Source: Acheta domesticus (taxonomy: Eukaryota > Arthropoda > Insecta > Orthoptera > Gryllidae). Taken from it: a DNA stretch of 64,000 bases. The stretch lies in assembly GCA_031308135.1 (NCBI GenBank), contig JAHLJT010008446.1:160065161-160129160 (forward strand). Reading direction: 5' to 3'. Position 1 is the stretch's first letter, and the number at the start of each line of letters is the position of its first letter. Of this stretch, positions 34,844 through 46,464 are shown piece after piece. Under the pieces are notes generated by a model. The model saw only the letters and a program-made list of their open reading frames with translations. It was not told the DNA's origin and made no database searches. Made by a program: the position numbers and the translations under genes.

Positions 34844-35218
34844 CTAAAAACCGTCCCATAAATATTCATCAGAACTACCTTCTGGAAAAGTTGTTAATTT
34901 CAAAGTAGAGATTGGAAATTCAAAGTATTGACACACTGAGTATAATTGTAATTGCTGATCACCTGCAATTCCATCATCTTTATTCACATTCTCTATGAAA
35001 AGCGTTTGTGAGTCAGTGCATGTATTTATTGTTTTGTTTCTTTCTAAGTAAATGAGACAAACAATATAGGAAGTAGGAATAAAACTCATATCAAGAGAAA
35101 CAGGAAAAATCAAGACGGGTTTTAGTGAATTACTCACAGACACAAAAAACGTCCTATTTCTTGTCGATATATCACTAGAATTCTGCAAGATTACTTGGTA
35201 AACGACTCTCTTTCCGAA
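34844..35218 (-). CDS. Unassigned open frame, possible 3' terminal exon
   Basis: I do not recognise this protein. The minus-strand frame is open for about 125 codons from just after a stop at 35219-35221 to a TAG at 34844. It includes NSLKPVLIFPVSLDMSFIPT and ends SSDEYLWDGF. An AATAAA lies 33 bp past the stop (34806-34811, minus strand). The listed start would be TTG, so it would need an upstream exon or be a remnant. Composition is balanced rather than repeat-like, but the frame could still be chance in AT-rich DNA. Confidence 0.25.
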   Translation of the reverse strand, partial: FGKRVVYQVILQNSSDISTRNRTFFVSVSNSLKPVLIFPVSLDMSFIPTSYIVCLIYLERNKTINTCTDSQTLFIENVNKDDGIAGDQQLQLYSVCQYFEFPISTLKLTTFPEGSSDEYLWDGF

Positions 35219-35224
35219 TTACGT

Positions 35225-35515
35225 AACTTCGAGGTATCCGAAGTTTTGAGACCGCAATTCCATTGTCCTTTTTGTGTTTTAAGACATACAAACAGTTTTG
35301 TTTGTGCCAAAAAGAAAATAACAGTACAATATTTTAAAATTCTTATTATTCCCGATTGAAAATCATGTTATTTATTTTACTACAATAAAATCGTGTTATT
35401 ATCACAATGCCGCACGTCTATTACAATTTATATTTACAATTCCTTGTTCGCTATCACGAATTCTGCCCGTTTCATGCAAAACATTGAGAAGACAAAAGTA
35501 TAATTTTGTAAATTA
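35225..35515. other. No recognisable feature
   Basis: AT-rich spacer. Confidence 0.4.
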
Positions 35516-35519
35516 GTGG

Positions 35520-36230
35520 ATTTTTACTTTCCCGTATACATACGGATATACGGAGCTTGAATGAGTTCCATTTTTCTCTCCGCACTTACGAATATCCTGA
35601 TGTTGCAATTGTAATACATATCTTTGATTGTTTCTTTTTGTTTTATTCACGTATTTTTCTTTATTATATGGTGTCTTGGATGCAGTCGTGTGTTGTTTAT
35701 CGTTGCTTTTTATCCATGAACTTTTTCTTAGTTTTGAGATTTTGTTCATGGTGTTGTCCCAATACTCCCATTTTCCATTTATTTCTATTGTTATAGTCGA
35801 TCTTCATTATTTTCCCCTCTTCTCTTTCTTTTATTGCTACTTACCAGACTGCAGCATAGATCATTCTTTCCTGTCTTGTGAGAACATTTTCTATATAAGT
35901 ATCTTTACCTTTTAATTTATTCCTGTTGTTCGTGATTGACATTTTATCTCAATATTCTTCCTGTTTTATTTTCTCCAATAAAGAATGCATCAACAAAGTT
36001 TATATTCCCAACTACGTTTACCAGGACGTTTTTTGTTTTTTCTCTTTGTATGTGGCTGGCTTTTCTTGTCGTGAATCCATTTTCTTTTTCATCACTAAGT
36101 TATTTCTTTTCTTCTTATTTTTATTTTTACTTTACCGTATACGTAAGTATATACGGGGTATATATCTAGTGTAGGGAAAGTTATGTAATGCTGCACGAGA
36201 AAACGGCGGATTTTCTACGGAAAACTAGTG
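35520..36230 (+). repeat. Family A 5' ends, two truncated starts with unassigned DNA between
   Basis: ACTTTCCCGTATACATACGG at 35527 and ACTTTACCGTATACGTAAGT at about 36129 are both the palindromic 5' end of family A. The second continues through GGGAAAGTTATGTAATGCTG and is cut at 36233 by the ACTAGT start of a family B copy. The T-rich intervening DNA (35580-36120) only holds frames that are compositional artefacts. Confidence 0.55.
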
Positions 36231-36233
36231 GTG

Positions 36234-36712
36234 CTTCCAACGCACATACGTTCTCGCTCTGCTTCCATACGGTCCTTATTGCTATTCCACTAATCCATAA
36301 ACAAGTAAAAGTGTACTATACCAGCAAACCATTTCTGTACCGAGACCCGACAAACGAAATTCAAATTCCACGAACCGGCACTTATACCACTACGCAACAC
36401 CAACAACGCCTCTGTCGAACAGAGCCATAAAAGAATAGAACCGACCTAGAAAATGGTAAATGCATGAGAAAGAAACAATTGAAACGATGGTAATACGCTT
36501 TACAAATATAAGAAGAGAGATCAAAAATTGTTAAAATTTAAAAATTTGTACAACTATATACAGACCCTTCCACGACATTTATCGCAATTATTTATATTTT
36601 AGTAAAAACGTAATTCTATCAATTTTATCATTAGGAGCCGGTAATTTTCAACATGCGAAAAACATGTCTTTCAAACATGACCAAGAAAGGAAGCGATAAA
36701 CCGCATTACGAA
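36234..36712 (+). repeat. Family B element, left part
   Basis: ACTAGTGGTGCTTCCAACGC through AACATGTCTTTC parallels 19657-20140 closely. It then runs into a family A-like CGAAGTATTCG palindrome near 36715 instead of the family B right end. Confidence 0.7.
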
Positions 36713-36838
36713 GTATTCGTAAGCCTAGAAATTAATAATAATTTCTAACCCGTTAGGGATTGTAAGTTTATCGCATGCCTTCTGGTTATATTGTATTACA
36801 ATTTAGCGTTAAATTGCTCATAATTTTACTTAAATTGG

Positions 36839-36841
<3 letters not shown>

Positions 36842-36920
<79 letters not shown>
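36842..36920. repeat. (AT)n microsatellite, about 79 bp
   Basis: Uninterrupted AT dinucleotide repeat. The minus-strand frame of alternating Y and I over it is an artefact. Confidence 0.95.
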
Positions 36921-36921
<1 letters not shown>

Positions 36922-37144
36922 TAGACAACTGTTCATTTGACATGTCATACGCTTCAGAAATCGAATAACAGAGTTGAAAAATTGTTTAAAAATCGCAGTT
37001 AGGGAAAACACAGACAAGTCCTGTCGATTTATCTATATTGAATCTATTCGTGAGTAGAAGTACTTCAAATGATTTTCAATAAAGTATCTACACTCTTCAA
37101 TGTCTTTTTCCTGCAACATCACATTCATCAAATTAAAATTCCCC

Positions 37145-37225
37145 TCGGGGGATCGAACTCGGTACCTTCCTTATTCAAGATCTCAACCCGAAGGTGCATT
37201 AAACAATGGCGCTACGAAACCGACT
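37145..37225 (-). ncRNA. tRNA-derived SINE head (minus strand)
   Basis: On the minus strand TAGCGCCATTGTTTAATGC (37214-37196) is an A box and GAGTTCGATCC (37160-37150) is a perfect B box at tRNA spacing, followed by CCCGAGGGG. The tRNA of origin is not clear. Confidence 0.6.
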
Positions 37226-37247
37226 TGTGGAGCAACTGCTTATATTT

Positions 37248-37450
37248 CAGTCAAAACGTACTTGTATCAGTTCTATCATTAGGAAGCCGGTAATTGTCAA
37301 CATGTCTTTCATACGAAAAACATGTCTTTCAAGAAACATGACCAAGAAAGGCAGCGGTGAACGGTTTACTCCACATAATTTATCGGATTATCGGCATTTG
37401 GAAAATATCTACTGCGAGAAAGTATGTGCCATTCTGTAGCACCACTAGTT
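37248..37450 (+). repeat. Family B element, right part
   Basis: TCAAAACGTACTTGTATCAG through GCACCACTAGTT matches the last 200 bp of the copy at 19657-20222. It overlaps the left-part copy in family coordinates, so the two pieces are separate insertions. Confidence 0.7.
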
Positions 37451-38222
37451 TATTTATATATTTACCTTCCCTTCTTACATACGTGCAGAAAATTTAAAGA
37501 AAAAAATTGGAGCGGTTTTTAAGAAACATTTTTTTTGTAAATTTGAATCGCAATTTACGCAAAAACTATTCGTTTTTCCAAAAAAATGGTACATGAACTT
37601 ATTTGAAGTGCTAATTTTGTACAACCGACTTTGTTTGAGGCGAAAATCTCTATCTTCAATTTTGCAGTTTTTAAACAGTTTCTTGCAATTTTCGACAAAT
37701 TAGGCCCATCAACGAAAATGATGCCTACGTCATTCCCTTCAACGTTCTTCGCACTATTCAACAACAAAATATAATCAAAAAATTTGAAGCCATTTTTCCT
37801 TTTAACTTAGAAAATCTTAAAATGGGCTTCATGTAAAGTACCCTCAAATACTAAAATATCGATTTCAAATTCCAGAGGCCTTGAGACGAGTAAAAATGAT
37901 CGGAGAATATCAATTTTGAAGAAAATAGACTAAACGGTTTAGGCGTTAGCGTTGACCACACACGGACTGACGGACAGACGGACAGACACACAGACGGGCA
38001 GACGGACGGAATGTCGTCAATCGATTTTGCAGTATGAAGAAGTAACATATCATGGATTTTGACTATACCACGAGATAGAGGATTTTTTTTCTAAATTTAG
38101 CAACAGGTTTTATCCACTTTTTTGTCACCAGACTATAAGAGTTTTTCTGGCGAAAATTCCCCGTTTTCCGCCGGACGATTACGTAACTTTCTCTTCTTAC
38201 GAAGTATTCGTAAGGTGAGAAA
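37451..38222 (-). repeat. Family A element, short form, copy 2
   Basis: Near-duplicate of 20223-20970 in the same orientation, including the GACGGACAGACGG tract (about 37970-38010) and the TTACGAAGTATTCGTAA palindrome (about 38196). It abuts a family B right end exactly as copy 1 does, so the A-B junction itself is duplicated. Confidence 0.75.
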
Positions 38223-38234
38223 GTAATTATACAA

Positions 38235-39400
38235 ACTAGTGGTGATACAGAATGGCATTGACTTTCTTATATTAGGATTCTATTTCCTTTGGTCTCGGCT
38301 AGCTGTGTGAACTTGACATACATTCTTGCCATTAGCCATCTATCGGTTCCCACATTACATTTTTAACACTTTCTCAATTTTTCCGGTTATTAATAGTAGA
38401 ACGGAAATATTATTTTAAGAATATTGAAGAACTGTCAAAGCTTGTCTTAATTGGCAATTTTCTTTGAAACATTTGGGGCCATTTTTAAGAGGATGGTGTT
38501 TAAGCGCAAGTGTAAATGATAAATTTTAAATTCTTTTACACAGAAATCATTTGTGTTTTCGAAAAACTTTATTTCAAGTCATTTAAAGCACATTTAGTCA
38601 CAAAGACAAGTGTTTACAAATTATGAGAAAGGTTTATATCGACGGTGTGAGAGATCTTTCAAAAAAATTACGTTTCTGTAATTTTTGAAAAAACAAAAAA
38701 TTAACTTGGCATTATTTTAAAGGGTGCAAATATTAGTATCCCTTCGAAAAGTTTGGAGAAAAATTTTAAAGTTTTTTTTTTGAGGAAATAGCGGTCGAGC
38801 GTTTCTGAAAATGAGGAATAATGAGTTAGTTTTCACAGAAAACTGTTGGGTTTTCGACAAACTGTACTTTCCATTATTTAAAGTACTTGAACTCATAAAT
38901 ATAATAATGTTAACAAATTGCCGCTAATACAAATAATAACGACGTGGGAAACAAGTGAAAAACATTTAATGTTTGTAATTTTTGAAAAAATAAAATAAAA
39001 GAGCAACATGACGATTAAGTCACAACGTAGAGTACATTAGGCACTATCTCTACCAAAAGGTAAAGACAAAATATGGAGCCATTTTCTTGAAAATCTTGTT
39101 TTTGTAATTTTCTTAAACTTAACACATTGCACGCAATATTGCGCGAAAACTTCTAAACGTTTCTAAAACATGTACATGACCTTAAAGAAAAAACTCACTT
39201 TGGAGAACAAATTTTATTTGAAGGAAAAATTTCAACCTTACATTTTCTGGTTAAAGGAAGATGCCTAAAAAATTCAAACTTTTGCAGTTTTCGAAAATTT
39301 AGAGTTAACCATGGAAATCGGACCTATGCCTCCTTCATATATGTATTTTACCATATTCTTACAAGAAATTTAAAGAAAAAAATTGTAGCCGTTTTACTTT
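38235..39400 (-). repeat. Family A element, long-form fragment
   Basis: Starts (plus-strand view) with ACTAGTGGTGATACAGAATG and carries the 3' half of the long form as in 23145-24761, read backwards (GGGGCCATTTTTAAG, TTTTCGAAAAACTTT). Ends where the next copy's palindrome begins. Confidence 0.65.
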
Positions 39401-39404
39401 CTCG

Positions 39405-40410
39405 TCTTACGAATACTTCGTAAGAAGAGAAAGTTATGTAATCGCGCGCAGGAAAAAGGCTAATTTTCACCAGAAAAACTCTTATAGCTGGGATCTGGTG
39501 AGAAAAAGTGGATAAAACCTGTTGCTAAAATTAGGCAAAAAATCCTCTATCTCGTAGTGTTGTCAAAATCCATGTTTTGTTGCTTCTTGGTACTACAAAA
39601 TTGATTGACGGCGTCCGTCTGTGGTCATAGCTAGCGCCTAAACCTTTTAGCCGATTTTCTTCTAAATTGATATTCAGCTACCGTTTTTACTCATTTCAAG
39701 GCGCCTGGAATTTGTAACCAATATTTTAATATTTGGCGGTACTTTACATAAAGCCCGTCGGATATTTTCAAAGTTACGAGACAATGGCTCCAAATTTTTT
39801 GATTATGTTTTGTTGTTGAATAGTGCAAAGAACGTTAGGGGGATTGACGTAGGTATCATTTTTGTTGATAACCACAATTTTTCGAAAATTGCAAAAATCT
39901 ATTTAAAAATTGCAAAATTGAAGATTCCGATTTTTACCTTTAAACAAAGTCGGACGTACAAAACTAGCACTTCAAATGAGGTCATGTACCACTTTTTGAA
40001 AAAACGAATAGTTTTTGCGAAAATTGCGATTTAAATTTGCAAAAAAAATGTTTCTCAAAAACCGCTCCAAATTTTTTTCTTTATATTTTCTTTGCTTATG
40101 TAATGAGGAACGATAAAAAATATGGACTTAGTCCTACTTCTGGGAAATACTTGGTTTTTTGAAAATTGCAAAAAAATATTTTTTAAAACTACAAAATTGT
40201 AGATAGCGATTTATACTTCAGACAAAGTCTCTTGTACAAAATTAGCTCTTTAAAAAAGGTTATGTAGAATTTTTCTAAAAAAAAAGTCGTTCTTGCGTAA
40301 TCTTCGCTTCAAAATTACAAAGATAAATTTCTCAAAAACCGCTTCAAATTTTTTCTTTAAATTTTCTCCTCGTGTTTAATAAGGGACGGTAAATATATAC
40401 ATAAACTAGT
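39405..40410 (+). mobile_element. Family A element, short form, complete copy 3
   Basis: Runs from ACTTTCTCGTCTTACGAATA with the palindrome at about 39416-39432, through GTTATGTAATCGCGC and CGTCCGTCTGTGG (about 39610), to ACTAGT at 40405-40410. Its plus-strand frame at 39810-40034 shares NSAKNVRGIDVGIIFVD-type residues with the minus-strand frame of the copy at 37555-37767. This reflects nucleotide identity, and no functional domain is evident. Confidence 0.7.
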
Positions 40411-40649
40411 GGTGCTATAGAATGGCACAGACCATCTCGCAGAACTTAGTATTCTAATCTCTATAGTTTGAATCAGGTTTTTTGTAATGAATGATTATCT
40501 TCCGAGATACCTTCTTTGAGCAGCCAAAGGACATTTTGTTTCACATTCTCTGAATTTTTTAGCTTTAATGCTAGAAATGAAACCACCATACACTATTGCA
40601 ATTATACAAGTGCAAACATCATGCAGAGCCATTGTGGTCGCAGCCGTTA

Positions 40650-40715
40650 ATCAGCGAGCATTGGCACAGCTTTTCGGAGGTAAGCTGCGTCGGTTCGACA
40701 CCTGGTCGGGGCATA
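40650..40715 (+). ncRNA. tRNA-like SINE head
   Basis: ATTGGCACAGCTTTTCGG (A-box-like, about 40659) and a perfect B box GGTTCGACACC (40692-40702), followed by TGGTCGGG. The overlapping 100-codon plus frame (40568-40870) is probably spurious. Confidence 0.45.
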
Positions 40716-40919
40716 TTATTTGTCAAGATTCTCTATTGTCACAGGAAATAATTGAGAATTCTAAACACTTTATTGAAAACCATGTGAAGCCATTTGAATC
40801 ACAAATATTGATAATTACGATAATTGAACTGCAAGTGTCTCTATATATATTTTTTCGAGTTTTTAACTAACAACATTTTTTCAAGTCTCTTCTTGGATTT
40901 GTAAATCGTATTTTACCAT

Positions 40920-41170
40920 CGTATCAAATGTTTGTTTATCATACATTTACCATTTTATAGCTCAGTTCGATTCTTTTGATGGCTCTGTTCGACCCATACA
41001 GTGCTAGTTTGGCGTAGTGGTATAAGTGCCGGAGGATCGGATTTCGGGTGTCGGAACGGAAAAAGTTTGCTGGTAGAAAACACTTTTGCTGGGTTATGAA
41101 GTAGTGGAGTAGCACTTAGGATCGTATAGAAGCACTGCGAGAAAGTATGTGCAATGGAAACACCACTAGT
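40920..41170 (-). repeat. Family B element, left part (minus strand)
   Basis: The complement of ACTAGTGGTG...TTTCTCGC is at 41170, and the interior GGCGTAGTGGTATAAGTGCC at 41012 matches the first 250 bp of the other B copies. Confidence 0.65.
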
Positions 41171-41545
41171 TTGAGATTTTGAAAGTATCCCGAGGGCTTC
41201 ATGTAAAGTGCCCCCATATTTTTAGAAAGTTTTTCAAAATTTGAAAACTTCAACTAGAACAAAATGGATAGGGGTTTCGTCAATTTGGAAAAAAATCCTA
41301 CGATTGGTTTAGGCACTAGTGTTGTTCACGGACGGACGGACAGACAGACGTTTTGCTTTCAATTGCTTTTTCGATGTCAAGGACTTACAAAACAGGGCTT
41401 CTGGATACACCGCGTATATGTGTTTCTTAATTTAGCAACTGATTTTATCTACTCTTTCTTTCTCAGGGCTCGACAATAAATTTTTTCAGCGGAAAATTTG
41501 CCGATTTATTGCGCAGCATTTCATAACTTTCCCTATACCACGTAT
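41171..41545 (-). repeat. Family A element fragment (minus strand)
   Basis: GGCACTAGTGTTGTTCACGG, the GACGGACGGACAGACAGACG tract (about 41330) and the end GCATTTCATAACTTTCCCTA (about 41517) correspond to the 5' half of the long form. Confidence 0.65.
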
Positions 41546-41555
41546 ATTATTTTGT

Positions 41556-41620
41556 GTATATATATAATATAATATAATATAATATAATATAATATATTAT
41601 ATTATATATATATATATATA
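41556..41620. repeat. AT microsatellite (ATAAT/AT mixed)
   Basis: Simple AATAT and AT units interrupting family A sequence. Confidence 0.9.
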
Positions 41621-41629
41621 AACCATGCT

Positions 41630-42130
41630 TAGGATTGTTTCCAAATTGAAGAAACCCCTTTCCATCTGGTTCTAGTCGAATTTTTGATATTTTGAAAATC
41701 TTTCTACAAAATTTGGGGGTACTTTCATGAAGCCCTCCGGACATTTTTAAACATTTCTCAAAAATGATTCCAATTTTTTCTTTAATTTCTTGTAAGAATA
41801 GAGTAAAATTACCATTATTAAGGTGACTTAGTTCCAAATTTCACGGTTAACTCTAAATTTTCGAAAATTGCAGAAGTTCGATTTTTTTCGGCATCTTCCT
41901 CTAACAAGAAAATTGAAGATAGAGGTTTTTCCTGCAAATAAAATTTGTTCTCCAAAGTAAGTTCTTTGGTTCCTGTACATTATTTGAATATTTTAGTACT
42001 TTTCTGGCAATTTTGCGCGAAATGTGTGCAATTTTAAAAAAATTACAAAAACAAGATTTTCTCAAAAACGGTTTCAATTTTTTTTCATTCAACTTTTGGA
42101 AGAGATGGTGCTTAATGTACCCTATGTGAT
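41630..42130 (+). repeat. Family A element, long-form fragment (plus strand)
   Basis: CATCTGGTTCTAGTCGAATT, GAAGCCCTCCGGACATTTTT and TTTCTCAAAAATGATTCC with TTCTTTAA match 23480-23960. It ends without a recognisable 3' terminus. Confidence 0.65.
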
Positions 42131-42134
42131 GACA

Positions 42135-45100
42135 TTAGGTCATTACATAGCTGATGAATAATAATTAAAATAATATTTTGGAGAATATTTCGCTATTCTC
42201 ATAGGATTTCATGTAAAGTATTCCTCATAATTAAAGGTGTTCTTTTGGTTGATGTGAACTGGTGGAAGGGAGATTATCCGTTTTCCAGAATATCTAGAGA
42301 TCGGTTTTGGCCTCTGTGCGCTGCAAGATTTTTTTTGTTTTTACTACCTGAATGTCGAATGAAGTAAATATTGCAAGAGTTTACAACTAACACTTTTCCA
42401 AATTTAGGTTTGATCAAAATAAGGGTCTAAAACCAGAAAAGTCAACGTCATAGTTTTCTCAAAAATGTTTCGACAAATATTTGTTTCAGAAACTTCTTCC
42501 AATGAAATTCTGAGAATAGTCTAAACAATAAGTGTTCGATATGTTTTTATGAATTTTCTGATTGTTAATTGGAAACTGCACCTGCATCCTTTAACTCACA
42601 TTTTCAATGATTTTTTATGCACAGGAATATTTTCATATATTTTCAAAATAGCAAAAATTAAGCCAATTCATAAAAAACAACAAAAATTAAATTGACAATT
42701 CTCAGCCAATATCTCTTTTATCATTTTATTCAAAAATATTTGGGAAGATTCCTTATATATGAGTGGAAACTTTTCTGAGAATAAACGAAGGTTTTACAGA
42801 TTTTTAACACGGATTTAGGGAGTGAAAATCAACGATAAGTGTCGTATTTTCTTTTCTTAAATGTATATGTTTCATTGGTGATTGAAAATGAAACGTTTAT
42901 TGAAATATTTTGAAATCTTTTAAAAACGTTTTTGATGTCAGTTACCATAACATATTGCTCTGGAAATTAATTTCATATATGGTAATGCTCTGGATTGGAT
43001 ATTCTGTTGGAAAGCATCCATCGCAAAAGTAGAATTATTGTACTAGCACGAAAATACATAATTTCCTCATCCTCCTATTTATTTTCAATTGAGCTAGTTC
43101 TTTCTTTTTTACGTAAACGACATGCACTCGACCTGCTTCATTTGAAGCGGAAGAACAGTTTTACTTGCTAAGGACAGGAATGTCATTAACAGCAGAAGAA
43201 ACAGTAAAAAGTACTATTTCACAAGTTTCAAATTGTTTTCGTAACAACATTTTAATAGTTAATATACGAGAAACCGTTTCTATCCAATTTTGCATCGCAA
43301 ATCAGCTACCGCCTGCGCTACAAAAAATATAAAGCCAAATAGATCTAAAGACGATAGTTTTTGACAGTTTACGAGAAAATAATTCACTCGCAGGTGAAGA
43401 ATAAATGTGGAAATAGAGAGACTGGGGAAATAAAAGGGGACAGCTTGAAAACGGGTTTACAAAAACTATTTCACTGTCTCTTAGAACACCAGCTCAGGCA
43501 CGAAAAAAAAGATTAAAACTTCATCTCAGAACAATAAATTCTTTTCACATTTTTTAAAAATTGCTGGGCAGTTATAAAACCAAAGCATTTCTAGCCACGT
43601 ACTTGGCTCTTCGGTAGACGCCGCGTCCTGGGGACCTGCGACTTTCTTTCAGAAGGAATGTCACAGAATAGGAGCTGAAACGTTGACAATTGTGTCTAGA
43701 ATGCGGCGGCTCTCGGAGAGCTAAATAGTTACTGATTCCCACAGTGGAAGCCTAGGCTCCCACATCTATAAATGTTTGAGACTAGAGAAAAAGTTGTCAT
43801 TTCTCTAACCTAAGTTTTTATTCTTGTATACGTATAAATAACTGTATAAAACCAGGGATGTGCGAAAACTCTGCAATTTGTAAATAATAATTGAAAATTG
43901 AATTAATGTAGAACTGAACTGCGAACGCACATCCTCCGAAATGTTGTTTACAGCATTATATACCCGTTATTGTGCGAGAGAACCTATTCCAATACTGCTG
44001 AATATTGAGATAAAATGCACAGAAAATAAAATTGTACCTTTTATTTATTGTAAAATATTATTTTGGTATTTTCCTTCAATTTAATTTTACATTGATTTCG
44101 GCTTCTTTCCTGTCCACTCATGCTGTGGAGAGGGGGCACCCAAAATATGCAAAACTGTAAAAAAGAATTATCATAATAGTCGCATTTTGTAGAATACTGT
44201 CACAGAACATAATCCGGGTCCAATCTGTCTTCCATCATTTCCTCATGTCCTTCATCTATCATTCATCTGCACCCAAACTGTCCCTCATTATTTCCCCTTT
44301 TGTCATCTGCCCGTCCCTTAAAACACGTCATTTGTAAGAATTTACTTGTCCTCAAAAATTGCCGTGTCCTCGTAAGAGACGCAAACCTGGTTTAAAAGGC
44401 CTAGGAAACATCGCTTTGAAGTTATTCCCGTGTGTTGCAATAATCTTTGTTTTGTACGTCATAATCTGCAAACTCCAAAAATCTGTTCGATGTAGGATGA
44501 GCTGTAATTCTCTATCCACCAGCATCACACTTCTGTGTCGATGGTTTCTTTTAAACATCCAAAATCATCGTCTTTCCTTACCGTGTGACATTCTTATACA
44601 AAGTACTAGAAAGCTTTAAAAAATTATAATTTTTAACTATATTCCAGATCAGAATATTATTGGGTGCTACCACAATGTATACAAATCTATAATAAACACC
44701 AAAATAAATGCACAGAACTGTTTCAGTAATTTTCAAAGTATATTTATAGTCAAGGTGATTGAATAGGGGGAAAAGTTTTTATTACTTTGAATTGCAGTTC
44801 ACTAGTTGGAATAATCTGAAGAAAATCACAACAATTTGCGTTTTAAAAGGAACTTATGAGATTTTTTGGAGCCTGTTCCAGGGTTCTGTGTGTTTTGCTC
44901 GTCTTCCGAAAATAAAAATATCGTAACATGAAAATACAAATTGTTTTTCTTTAATTCCATTGCTTTCGATTGGAAATAAAACATAAATTACGTGTAGATT
45001 ACACATTATATTGATGTGTGTATACCCCGAGAAATAAACAAAATTGGAGATTCTTGCTTTGCAAACATTTAGAATTAAAAATATTTTATAAGAATCATAT

Positions 45101-45140
45101 CTCGTTCTTTGTTCTCACGTAAAATTTCTCAAAGCTGAGG
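42135..45140. other. Long stretch with no recognisable feature
   Basis: AT-rich DNA with short frames. A small inverted repeat (GGATGTGCG at about 43856 and CGCACATCC at about 43926) brackets about 80 bp. A GC-richer patch lies at 43600-43760. No gene, RNA or element end was supported. Confidence 0.35.
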
Positions 45141-45142
45141 TA

Positions 45143-45360
45143 TCACCTATGATATTATCGCTAAAGAACACCATTAAAATGCAATCAATCTTACGTTATA
45201 CTGACGTGAAATAACTATGATCCCCCCCAAAAAAGATAAGACATCATTCGTTTGCTTAGAGCTGCATTTGCCAGTAATGTCTGCAGTTAAAAACTTACAT
45301 TGTGACTAAATGAATTTTAAATACTCTTTTTTTGTTTATTATTTTACATATTAAATTTTT
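45143..45360 (+). repeat. Family E dispersed repeat, copy 1
   Basis: Aligns with 63138-63360: AACACCATTAAAATGCAATC, then ATTGTGACTAAATGAATTTT, then TTATTTTACATAT. Non-coding. Confidence 0.65.
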
Positions 45361-45884
45361 GATAAATATATAGTCCTATTCCGCAACAACATATTATTTT
45401 TGCATTTGGTCTTCTGAAAAACGAATGAAGAAATAATTCACAACCAAAAGCTGCTATCCCGGAACCGTGTCTGTGCAACTGACTTTAAAACGTATTTTTT
45501 AAAGTTATTTATGTTTTCTAATAAAATAACTTGAATAGGCAAGTTACTGTGCATTGTATATTAAATATTATTATATTTATATGTGATTGTATGTTTATTA
45601 TTGTATATTAAATATAAATATTGTATAATAAACGATGAAATGTAGATATGGAGCCTATTACTCGTCAAGTGTTTTTTTTGTAAAAAAGCGTATTAAAATT
45701 GTTTTAAAATGTGTCTTTTCTAAAAAATTGCATGCCTTTATTGATTTCATTAAATGTATATACGACAACTTATGTAAAACTGTTCGTTGCTTTAATAATT
45801 ACTTTCAAATATTTACCATGATTATTGCGATTGACGCCATTTTATATTGTTTACGACGAATAATCTCGCCTCTCTGAAATAAAG

Positions 45885-46010
45885 CGAAAGCGGATTGGTC
45901 AGCTCCATCCTGTAGGGCGGGGCAGGGGTACGCAAACTGAGGTAAAGTTCGGCTCAACACATCGCTCATATTTTGTGAGAGCGGCGGTTGATTTTTGTGA
46001 AAATATTTGT
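45885..46010 (+). promoter_or_regulatory. CCAAT-box/GC-box cluster, possible promoter
   Basis: GATTGGTCAG (45893-45902, an inverted CCAAT box) and GGGCGGGGC (45915-45923) lie 22 bp apart in a locally GC-rich patch. A basic 69-codon frame starts at 45975 (MRAAVDFCEN...) but matches nothing I know. The promoter reading is inference from motif spacing. Confidence 0.3.
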
Positions 46011-46464
46011 AGATTTCGTGCAAGAAAGGTGAACGAAATTAAAAAGAAAATTAAAAGTATATTGCTGCTTCGTCGAAAGAAACAGACTTCCAGAAACGGA
46101 AGAAACGCGTCTCTTGCTTCTATCTCCAACACACTTGTTCGTAAAATATTAATACTTCTTGAAGTTACTAAGGCACCACTTTGATTTTTTCTAGAGTTTT
46201 TAACCACACTCTAATGACTTTGTCAATATTTCTTTAAAATGTTTGTCTCATCCAGTTTACAAAAACATACGCTTTTTAAAATTGAAAATTTAATGTTAAA
46301 TGTGTGTAAATTAATGTGTGAGAACTAAATTATCTTATGCAAATGTGTTTGCTTCAAATGTTAAAAGTATTTGCAAAACTATTCCATCGATTATAGCCAA
46401 ACCTACATATAAAAATATAGTAGTAACATAACGAAAAAATTAAAGATTAAATTGATGATTCAAA

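Noticed and set aside
36826..37017. Minus frame with alternating Tyr-Ile
   Set aside because: Translation of the (AT)n microsatellite.
37555..40034. Shared 70-residue frame between two family A copies as a conserved gene
   Set aside because: Similarity follows from nucleotide identity of the repeat; other copies break the frame and no domain is evident.
19657..41170. Helitron assignment for families A and B
   Set aside because: A small hairpin before CTAG|T at the shared terminus resembles a Helitron 3' end, but family B has the same terminus inverted at both ends, which Helitrons do not. No Rep/helicase was seen.
43854..43936. Short inverted repeat as a transposon
   Set aside because: Only about 9-11 bp arms around 80 bp, no target duplication and no second copy; could be chance.
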